64,000 nucleotides of DNA from Mytilisepta virgata. Taxonomy: Eukaryota > Mollusca > Bivalvia > Mytilida > Mytilidae. The translations under genes and the position numbers were made by a program. Below are positions 22,371 through 34,200 of the stretch, one piece after another (within the stretch, counting starts at the first letter, position 1; every line of letters starts with the position of its first letter). A model generated the notes under the pieces. It saw nothing but the letters and a program-made list of their open reading frames with translations. It searched no databases and was not told the DNA's origin. The stretch spans positions 44,532,150-44,596,149 of the forward strand of contig CM051514.1 in assembly GCA_028015205.1 (NCBI GenBank). The letters are read 5' to 3'.

Positions 22371-23443
22371 GTAAGAAGTCTTATTATTATTTTTATTTAA
22401 TGAAACCGATTGCATTTTATTACACCATAAAATAAATTTAGTTCGGGTAAACGGTCCAGAAATATTGGGATATATCTCTGTCAATGCAGCATGTCGACAA
22501 GCAAAATTGTTCTGAACCTATAACTTTTATAATAAAAAATAATAAAAACAACGTTGCATAAACACTGAATAATAATTAAAAAATCATAATTGTAATTATT
22601 TTGTGCTTTAAATATCGTTTTTTTAGTTTAAGCTGCATAATTTGAATTTATTAAAATTTTAATTGTTTCAATTATTTGCTAATTAAAATGAGAAAAATAC
22701 GTTACAAGATGACATTTGTATAAACGCGTCTTGTGAATGCAATACGTTTTACGAATATAAGTTTGCACGGAGGGTTTCCTAAATAGTTTTAAAGTAAAAC
22801 GTTTTGGCTAAAAAGTTTGGAAGACGCATTATGTATGAACACAACATAGGACTAACTATTTAAAATCCTTTATCTATTTTAATTTGCAAACTTCAATTAT
22901 ACACGGTTTTAATTCAAAAATGTCTTTATTTAAAAAACTGTTGAAACGACGTGACCTAAAATAATTAACTGTTTAAATGAAGTAAATACAGTACAAAAGC
23001 ACATTCGATCTGTATTTTTATTATAATTTCCCTTTGCAAAACAGTTTTGATAAAAAATGAAAAGGGAATATCTAACGATCATTATCAATTTATCCGGTTA
23101 ATTTGTATTATAATTTTTGAAATCTGATAAATGTGTGAATGACTTTAATAATAATGGGACTCGTCTTGCATGAAACCGTTTTGAAAAGTAAACAATAGTT
23201 GCACTTTAATTAAATAGTAAACTTATTTTGTTGTTAACCCTTCGTTTGTTAAAACAATGAACGTAAAAAACGAGTTCAAATCAGTTTTGTCGTGTTGATA
23301 TCCATGTCATATACTAAACAGACAGGAAAAAATGCGTTAATCTAACATAAAATGATTACGTTATATATGTTATATTACAAGTTAGACAAAATATGAGGAA
23401 AATGGGAATTTAACTTGAATTTTGTTTTTAATATTTATGTGAG
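22371..23443. other. Putative promoter and 5' region of the cassette gene
   Basis: Very AT-rich sequence with no repeat or ORF of note. The transcription start of the gene at 23444 probably lies here or upstream of 22332; no core promoter element stands out from the AT background. Confidence 0.35.
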
Positions 23444-23517
23444 ATGTATACCTTTAGATTACTTTTAGTTTTATGTTTGGTATATTTTTCTGTTCAACAA
23501 TTAGATGTGTGGAGCGG
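23444..23517 (+). CDS. Cassette gene exon 1, signal peptide
   Basis: The ATG opens [19 protein letters not shown], a basic residue followed by a hydrophobic core, then LDVWSG. The donor is cgg|gtaagt, phase 2. It is the only signal-peptide exon found for any of the four cassettes. Confidence 0.85.
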
Positions 23518-26500
23518 GTAAGTAAACAAATATTTCTTTCCTTTACTTTTGTTTTAGTTTATTCAGAATTATATCCATATATCATTGATAAATAATTTAT
23601 AATGATAATTGTTTATGCAATCAATGTGCACTTTTCCACAAACGGTATCTTATGATCAACATTGCTTAAGATGGTGTGAGAAAATCCGAAATCGAACACG
23701 TTCAAATCAACCTGCTAAGCTTTAAAATAGTTCTTGTCTTCATTGAACCCTTTAAATAAATATACATATTTATATAAGATATTAACATCGTTGTACATAT
23801 ATAGGTCAATTAAAGAATATCTCACCAAATATGTAGCTATATTGTACATGTACATATTGTTTTATTTATTTATGAATAATATTTTTTATCATGTAAAATA
23901 AAATAACTAGTACAATTTTATATTTTAATTTAATATCTATTCATGCATTATCTACTAATATATACATTATAAAATAAATAAAAAAATCTATGTTAAGATA
24001 CTCCTTTATTCGAGTCTTTGATACCAGATTGTAACAAATGGTATATTATAGATTTCATCTCCTATTTCAGCCAGGCATAGACACATATATTCTGTATTTA
24101 AGATAAATTGTTTTTAATTTTTACTTTTTACTTTTCAGAAACGTATGTTCTGAAACAACGGTAAAAACAAATTATACCACTGTCTGTAACTGTACTATTG
24201 GTGGCGTGTTGTAAGTTTTCTTACTTTTACAGCTAATTTTAAAATTACACAATGAACTGATTATATTTCTCACCAACTACACAAACATTTAATTCCATGT
24301 GAATTGACAAAGTAATTATTTCATGATTTGGTAATTTATGCTTTAAAAGGCTCAGTGGTGCATGAAACTTAATAAGTTATGGTAAAATAAGAATACAATT
24401 AAAATATTTGTGTGAACAAAAATAAATATTAGATAAATGTTCTTCAAAAGGTGTTTTTAATGTTGAAAAATCGTTAAATAAATAACTGAAAATGAATCAG
24501 GAGAGTCTGGCATGGTACTTGTCTAAAAATAGGGTCACGATCAGTTTTATGAGTACTCATACTCGTGTCATTTCTATCCGAACCTCCAGTACACCATGGC
24601 GATGATAAGACATGTATGTTTATCCTTCTCACATCTTAAGTACCTTTTCCCTACTTGGAAAATAGTGTTACCTCTTTTGCTCAATTATAAAATTTGATAC
24701 TATAGCATCTGTTGAACTTAATTTTATACACTATGCCAGAAATCTATCTGATGATCTCTAAATTGTTTTATTCGATAGCTATGCAAATGAAAGTGCTTAC
24801 GTAATTGTCAGTCAGACAACATCGCATTAAATTAAAGAATCTACAAACAAATGAGAAGAACAACATGGCTGAAAACGTAACATACAAAATATCTCAGGTA
24901 AACGCAGTGTCAAAACAAGTAAAAACTACCCCAGAGACAAATACTAAGTCCTTGCTTTGAACAGGCAAATACAGATGTATTCATCAATAGTTGGAAGTTT
25001 GTTTGTGTCAAGTATAATTTACATTTTTTGACTGTTTTAACAGTTGCTGTGGTTACATAAATATAACAGAAGAATATAATGAAACAGAATATTTTTGTTG
25101 TCCTGGTTGGACACATAGTGGGGATCAGAACTGCAGTACCCGTAAGTTGTGTTATATATATATATGGTTAATAATCTTGCATAAAACATATAGAAAATAA
25201 ACCAATATCAACAATAACATAAATTGTTACAAAATGCAGTATTTGTTGCCCCGTTGTCTTCTTTGTATGATAATATTGTTGCTGTAACAAAGCAAATTGA
25301 TAAACTTTCTTTTTCCCAGCTCAGGTCTAACATGTTTTTACTGAAAAAAATTAATCGAAATTCGCATATGATTTACTTGGGATTGACCTAATATATATAG
25401 ATCCAAAGGCAATACAATCACATGAGCATGCAACATAACAAACAGATATCACAATGATACACCTTCCATGTATAGCTAAAGCACAAAACATATAATTAAA
25501 TAGACAGAATTGAAAAATACTGCGTGGAAACTAAAGCAATGACAATGTGAACTCCCACTAGAAACCAGGACTAAAGTCATGAGCTCTAGAAAGGTAACCG
25601 TCCTGCTGCGTTAAACTCTAGAAAATACCATCCATCTGTCATTCGTGCATGTTTTAGCCTAGTGGAGAGTACGATTGTTTTTTATTGGGAATTTTCAGTG
25701 CAGTTTGGTATGCCGTGGCGGACAGGATTGATAATCTATCAATCGTTTTATTTGACATCGATTCGACACAGTCTATTGTCCAACTAAGACCCAAAGTATT
25801 GATTGATAGGGAATACTACTAGATCACTGATCCACTAGAACAGACTGAACATTATACTAAGTCTTTTAGAAAAAATAAAAATAACAAGTCACTTCATAAA
25901 GCATGACACTCAAGACCACAGTCTACAATTCAACCAACAGTGTTACATGTACATGACGTAAACTTAGCGTTCTGAAAATATTTTATAACCTTGTCGGATA
26001 AATGAATCAGAATTGAGAAAATGTAAATTCGGAAATATCTCATTTTTTTTATTTTTGACTTTCAAAGTTTTGGCCACGAGCATATCTGATGAAAGGCTAG
26101 TTTACATCAAGCAAGTTCTATAGTATGCAGGTTCATTAACAAGCTTTCCATGAAAGAAATTTACATTAACTAAAGAAAAAAACATCCCATGTCTACACGA
26201 AAACTATTTAATCATATAACAGTTTCTGCAAACAAATGGAGAAACTGAAGCACTTTACTACATCTTTCCAGAGAATTTGAATGATGTACATGAAATACAA
26301 TTTTTTGAAAATAATTTTAATTTTTGTATCTTCAGCAATTTGTACGTCGCCATGTCTAAACGGAGGAACATGTATAAACCCAGATACATGTAGTTGTCCT
26401 TCCGGATATGAGGGAGAAACTTGTGGTACAGGTAACTGAGGAATATACATATTGATACTTTATTTCTGCTTGAATCTATCGTGGTGTCATGTAAATTATG

Positions 26501-28173
26501 TCAAGAACGAGAACAATATTCATCTATTACAGGAAATATTCTTTCTTTTAATAATATAATTGTTTTCAAAATGTCTGGACGTAAAGCCTTGAATTGAAAA
26601 TTTACTGTAAACATAAAAATATGAAAATCGAAATATTTTTTATACCTCAAATAAATTTTCGTACAAACGGATGAAAGAACATGTCATATGGAATATAAGA
26701 CGTATGAATAACTGGTTTTTGTCTTATTGTAATTGCAAATATAGCTTAGACTATACATTTAGTGAACAGTAAATCATTTATTTTGCATTATATCTAGTAT
26801 CCCTGTGTTCACATCTTCTGCCATGTTATCCTGGAGAGTGTAGTGGAGTCCCAAAACAGTGTGTATGTGCTAACAGTTTCACAGGATCTTCGTGTCTTAC
26901 ATGTAAGTCCGAATATCCTATTTTTAAAAATGGACGGTTTTTCAGAAAAATAAACAACAAAACACAACACGAAAGGTAAAAAATTACATAACAATCAATC
27001 AAGCAACCCAACTGACAGTGTTCTTTAAGTTGAGATTTCTTTCTTATTAAATCTTACCTATTGTCGTTTTTGTATTACCAAATGTTCCACATTACAAACA
27101 GGTGAAATGACTTAAACTCAACATATTGTCTTAGTACACCAAGGGATCAATATACATTGTTAAATTTAATTATTTCAATAATTACATTTATAGATTGATA
27201 GTATTAATAATGTAAATCGAGATGGATCTGTGAAATTTAAATAAGATTAAAAATATGTTTTCGTCTTAGTATTGGCAGCTAAGGGCTGTGGCATCATTTC
27301 CTTTATTATATAAAGAAATAATGTAATGAACGATATTTTTTCACATTATTAGCAAGTGGTATAATTCTGCGTAGAAGCGATAGTTGAAAACTTCAAATAA
27401 GAAAACTTGGCTTTATCAACTATACTATACCGTTGCGTCCTGTCATACGTTGCAAACACCTCTATTTTAAAGATTAACATAATATTTTTCAGTTGACAGT
27501 AGCTATACACCAACACTACACAGATCAAATTCCACCCTGACCTATGTTGACCCTGGGACTAATATTGAGTTGTATGATTACCGAGTAAATTCAATGACAG
27601 CTGATAATGTTACATGGTCGAATCAAAAGGAGTATTCTTTAATAGAATTTTCTATCGAAGCGACGTTTAATACATCAGACGTATTAGGTCCTACACCAGA
27701 ACAACCGAGTTATATTCACGATGTTGTATTTGGAATTGTTAAAGGGACAGTTGAATACAGTTATTCCCAAGCTGGATCGGGTATAAGTTTTGATCTGTCA
27801 GTGTTCACACAATGTTTTTGTCTTAAACAAATAAAAATAAGTAAATAAATGAATAAATAAAACAAAATAAAATAAATGAATAAATAAAAAAAAATGATCT
27901 TTTATCACACATTGACTCAAATAACCATTGATCTACAAATATAAATAAACGAATACTACATGTACGAAAAACATTGTATTATTATTATCGTGAATAAACA
28001 AAATGTATTAAATTAGATAAGACTAAAGCCTGGTCGTTTGTACTCACCGGACACGGACAAGCTGTTTTGCGTATAACGTAGGTTTCACGATTATCGCCAG
28101 AAGACTTTACACAGAAATGCTCGTAACTAATACTTTGAAAATTGAAAAAAAAAAATATAAAATGATAATATTG

Positions 28174-28209
<36 letters not shown>

Positions 28210-31200
28210 TGATTGGGTTGAAACATTACATTCCATAAAATGTTTATCACTTCCTATCAGCCTACTTAAATAGCGAGCGGTAGGCAAAATTTAGAAAGTA
28301 TAGCATACATAACATAATTCAGAACGTTGATCTATACATTTCAACTACGACATATTTATGATTTTAGGAGCTCCACTTGCGATAAGTTACTCTTGCAACG
28401 GTGTCAGCAAGCATTCGCCAGTGGATCTATTACAGTGTTATGTTTCCGTTCCATTTGGAATAACAGTTTCTTCTGGAGACATGTATGTAGTTAACAATTA
28501 GAGTCTTAATTATTGCTTCATATTAATGTTCAGAATCATACTTAAAAACTATATCTGTAACACCACTCACATCGTTTATCCCTTAAAATATTCCACCTAT
28601 AACGGTACTATGTTTTCAATTTTAAATTATGCTCCCTCTATCCATTTTTTTTACATTTAAGTAATTTGATATTTAAAACAGTTAAATGTGAAAATGATAG
28701 GTTATGGTTACAGAATTATAAAGTATTTACACATAGTTAAATGAGTCAAAGACAACTACAAAATTTTTTTTTCTTATTTTGCATACATATAATTATTGGT
28801 GTTATTCTCAACAATTAAGGAATGAAATAATATTCGACGTGTTATGTACAGTGAGACATGTGACACATTTTAAGACATTGCTTAAAAATATTTTGCCTTG
28901 CGTTTTGTTTTCATCAATGTGTGTGTCCTCCTGGAGGTCGGTCTGTTGATGGCGTTAATTGATTGGTAAATATATTCATGTATATCAATGTTGACCTTTA
29001 ATGATTGTTGTTCCTTTTGACACCCCAATTCAGGATCGTGATACGTTTTATTACATTGTCATAGCCACAGACTTCTGTATTGTAAAATTGAACCCTGTGG
29101 GAACTGGTCGCTATATGTAATAGGCAATGCACTGTCGCTATATGTAATACAGGCTCCTGTGAGCCTCTGGTTTATTTGTGGAGAGAACCATCTATCTGCA
29201 TAAAAATGACAATCCGTGTCAATTAAGATCGTACTAAACGCACTGCGCCACTAGTTGAATTTCGAACTTGCAATCAAGTGTTGACAGGCTTGTTGTCATA
29301 ATTGTGTATGCAAACGTCCTACCCTAGCCTCTAATATTAAATATTAATGTAACAACGATATGAATATCTTTCAGATTTAATCTACAGTTTATAGCTGATT
29401 CAGGAGGATTCAGACAACTGAAGAATATAGATGATAATTCAATAACTGCGAAAGAGTTTTATACCGGTCGGTCAGAAAAGGAAACTTTGGAGTTCCGTTT
29501 CGATTTTGATGTACCTCAGCATTGTATCCAAGACACCTCACCATGTTCGGACAGTCCAATGGAATTAACAGAGGATATTACAAGAGTAAGCTCTTATATG
29601 TTATTCAGCATACAAGTACACATTTATATGACAGTACTATCTAAAGGACAACAAGACCGGAAATGCAAAATAAATATTTACAAAACTGAATAAAAGTACA
29701 CTAAACATGAATCTATGGATTATGTAGTATTCGCATGTCAACACATTTTATCTGACTAATCTTCAACAATACTTTTATTTTTCACCAAAATTAAGTTATG
29801 TTAAATATTGCAAAACTTAGTAATAATATAACTGTAAAATAACTATAAAGAGACCTTTATTTCTACAATTCGGCAACAAAAGTAATAAATCAAATTTTTC
29901 AATCGAAATTAAAATGATAAAAACTGAATAAATATACAGAAAATTTATATATGGGTCTTGAGATAAACAATGCAGCAATGTAGAAATACCGAAGTGTCAA
30001 AAGAGGGGAAGTCCGTGGACAAAAATACAACCGGGAACTACAAAAAGACAAAAAATGACAAAGTAACAAACAAAACAAAGAAAAAAAGTACAAACAGAAA
30101 CGGGCAGCACGAACCCTACCCGACGGGTGAACTCAGGTGTTCGAAAGTGTGAGCAGTGTGTTGTTTTAGTTCCTGCATTTTTTATAAATGTAAAATAATT
30201 TTTCTTGGGATATATCATACGTTCTTTTGAATATTTTTAGAATGCCATCAAACCGTTTTGGACGGGTTGGACAGATGCCTTATCAGGTGTTTATAGATAT
30301 TCATTTGAGATTTGGAAAATGGAGTACGTCATGAGTGAAGATGCGCTACGTGAACCATTAATTACTTCTTCTTCAAACCCTGAACCGTTATTTATCACAG
30401 AAATAATGGCTAGCAGTTTGACATTTCCAGAGTATACACCATCAGGACCTGGAGTGTATTCGGTTATTTTGGAGATAAATGACAAGGCTAATAACTCTGA
30501 ATACGTTCGACGAGTTGCCATTTTTGATGCTACATCAGAGATTACTCTAAATTCGACAAAGCGTCTTTTTGTTTCTACAGCAAGTATAAATACAAACTAC
30601 TTATGGCAAACATCATATAACCTAGATGGTATAACTACTATTAATGTTGTTTGGGAAGATTTTTTTGCAAATAATCTCCACAATGACGAACATTTTTTGT
30701 CAAAAGTAATGTCTTACGAACCTCGTCTGAGTGATAACATAGAAAGAACTAACTATAAAAGAATATTATCAGAATTTGATGACAATGAGGGCGACAGAAT
30801 GTTAAGTTCAATATCTCATATAAAGGGCATTGTCAAGTTTGAAATGGTACATGAAATTATAAGCAAACCAAAAACCGAGCCACCAGAGTTTGGATGGATA
30901 CCAATATCTCCTTTGGCACAAACAACTTCCTTCCAGATGGCGGCCCGGACTATTGGCGACGGAGACTCTCATCAAGTATGGATTCGGGCATCAGACGTTA
31001 CTAAACGGAATAAAACTGCAACTACTGTTATTCATTTTGATCAGACTGGTCCAGATATATATCTCACAAATATTGAATATAACATTGGTGGCGGACAACA
31101 TCAGTTTACATCGAGGTATATATAAGATTTTCTGGATAAATGTATGTCCCAAAACTTAAAATACAAGTAAAAATATACCACTTCCAAGTGAATTTGCATA

Positions 31201-34200
31201 TTTCATCAAAACACCAACAGGCGTATTCTCGACCAAATATTGGAGGCAAAAGAAATAATAAATAAATATTTTTAAAACAGTTTTCCAGTCCAAAAACCAT
31301 TGATCAACGGGGCTATACCTGTGGGTGATACATCTTAACTTTGGTTTAAAAAAAAACATTATATTAATTTTGAAGTCAAACAAATTCATGGACTAAATTT
31401 ATTCATATAGCTGACAAAAGCACACCAACAAATATTGGCTTTCACCGCCAATATAAATTCATGTATAAAGGTTTGACCGGTATTTTTTAATGAGGTAATT
31501 CTCTTCATATCTGTATATTGAACGCCAGATGAGAGAATGATCATGAATTGATCATGAATTATAGGGGGTCTACTTATCTATAGATTCTCCAACAATGACC
31601 AGCTGATTAAATTGAATTCTATAATTAAATTTTCATTTTTAAACTGCAAGACTTGTCCGAGCAGATTAAACAGTCAAAATATGTTGATCGTGTGTGAATA
31701 AATTTCATAATTATGGCGTCAAGAATTTTAGAACCGTTTTTTCTAATGTCAAATAAAATTCCGAGAGGTGTTCCGAACGTTTTTTTTTTTGGTGGGAAAT
31801 TTCATAATCTAACTAACGTATGCGATATCAGAATTTATCAAATAGGTCCAGAGATGTATAAACGCGCACAGAATAAGGGACGGATCAATATTATATTTAC
31901 CAAATCATAAGCCAAGGTTTATACTCTTTACTATGATCATTGGAAAAACACGAACTATCTTTTTCTTACTTTTGCAGGTTAACAGTGGTATCACAAGATC
32001 TACATAGTGGCGTTTTGAATGTTACGTTTGATGTTGTGCTAAATCAGACTGGTGAGATTAAATATCAAACACAAGCCACAATTGAAAATCAGGTAAAATC
32101 AAAGTTAGTTTTTAAGGAGCAATAAAAAAACGTAATCCGTTCCCAAACCCGTGAAGACAAATGAACAACCACAAGCACAACAAATAAACACAGAAAAATA
32201 AAGAACCAATGAACAACACGAACTACTATAAAACCAGGAGTGAACCCAGGTGCTTCGGAAGGGTAAGCAGTTTATGCTCCGTATACGACACCCGTCGTGA
32301 AGTTCAACAAAGTCGATCCGGTGGAAGTCACAAATCGGTGGTATTTCCATGTGTAACTACTGTATTTTTAAAAAATTGAATATAGATACCTAAAATAATA
32401 ACTTAGCAACCTAAAAATAACGACTTTAACAGCTTTAAAGAAGATGAATTATTATGTTTATTTTTACTTTGTTAGTAAAAATTAAAGATGATCATACTAA
32501 ACTGTAATTTATTTAGTATTTTTTCTTAGATATTAAAATAAACTATATTGTGATTTATTCACTTTCTTTCGTATTGATTTAAATTGTTTGGCTGTTTTTT
32601 TTACAAAATTGTAGTGTCTAGTGACCAGATTAAATTCATTTGTTATACTCATTTCATTTATTGAAATATAGAAAGTGGTTTGAAACACATTTGCATATAA
32701 TCTGTTTCTCTAGCCAATATTATTTTTAAAATAAAACAAATCATATATATTCCATTTTATTTTAGACTAAAGCTGACTGTACGACAAATGTAGATTGCTA
32801 TTGCGTATCCATGGGACAATGTTTCACGAAGACAATGATGTTTAATGTAGACAATTGTATACTTGGTGTTCCACTGGAACTAGTAGAAAACGGCACCTAT
32901 TCTCTTCATGTAACGTCCCGAAATACCGCAATAGTGTCAACGTTAACTATTTTTGAAGTTAGTACTATTAGCATATTTCGACTTCAAAGCATCACAGAAA
33001 AATAAAACGAACCGAAAATGTTTATATGGTGAATGTATTTTAATTGCTAACACTGGTATTTTCTATAAACATGTTTTTTTTCTAATTTTAAGCAGTAAAC
33101 TGCTTTCATTGTTGATGACCTTACGAAATGTTGTCAGTCTGTTCACGTGTTCACTCCGACAGAAATTTTTATCTGTGAAGTATATCAAAATTCTTTACAT
33201 TTATATCGTTTTTAACAACAGTGTGACAGTATACAAACAAACGTTATTCATAGAAACTTAGAATTTTAAGAGTGAAAACGAGCACATTTTGACTCTTGTA
33301 CATTAAATATACATTAATTCCTACAATTATAACTTTTCTAGCGTACGGTCAACTTTTTGATTACAATACTGATATACGTTTATTACATAATATGTAAAAA
33401 TATGTTCATTTGATTTCGCAATTAGCATTCACTATTTATGAATAGTCGTTTGTTAATATTAACTACGGGAGCACTAAACCTTATTTAACTTTACTTTTTT
33501 CCCCGCGATTTTTCATAAGAATTTTAGTTTTGATTATTCCCCTTTGATAGAGAATGTAACAATTAATTATGTTTCCTACAATATGGCTGAGCTGCCGAGG
33601 ACAAGATCTGCCAACGATTTTTGATTATTGATTACAAAATGCTAACAATTTGTTAAGAATAATTACATGTACATGTTAAAATGAAGGTGTTTCTTTATTT
33701 TGTTAAAACAACTTTATTATAAACCACTATACAAAAAATGACCTAACGTCTCGATAGCTATACCTCACCAGACAACACTATAGGAAAACGGTTCCTTCAG
33801 AAGAGATCCATAATAGATTAGCAATATTCTTTGTACAAAGGTTAAGATAGACAATTGAATGATTTATATAGCCATTGAACAGGGTTACCCCTTAAATGGC
33901 TGTACTACGCAAGACTATCGTTACTGACAATTTAATACATGTGTTGTCGTGTGAAACGGTGTTAATTTGACATCGTCAACTGCTTGCTACTACATTGTTC
34001 AGTTATATTCGTTGTTTATAATTCAGATGTGAAGGTAAATGTAGGTAAAAAGATTTGATACGTTTTATTTAACATTCCCGGTGCTCACTGTTATTAATAT
34101 ACAAGTAACAAAGAACGACGACCTGCTAATTTGTAGTGTACTTTTAATCCGGTATTTAATGATAGGGGTGTTTTTATGTATAATATTAGGTTTTTTTTTA

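Noticed and set aside
23340..23443. TATA-like word (ttatatatgtta) upstream of the leader exon
   Set aside because: The surrounding DNA is so AT-rich that such words occur by chance; no other promoter evidence.
27985..28287. Minus-strand ORF with a poly-Tyr run
   Set aside because: It translates the (TAA)n microsatellite inside an intron.
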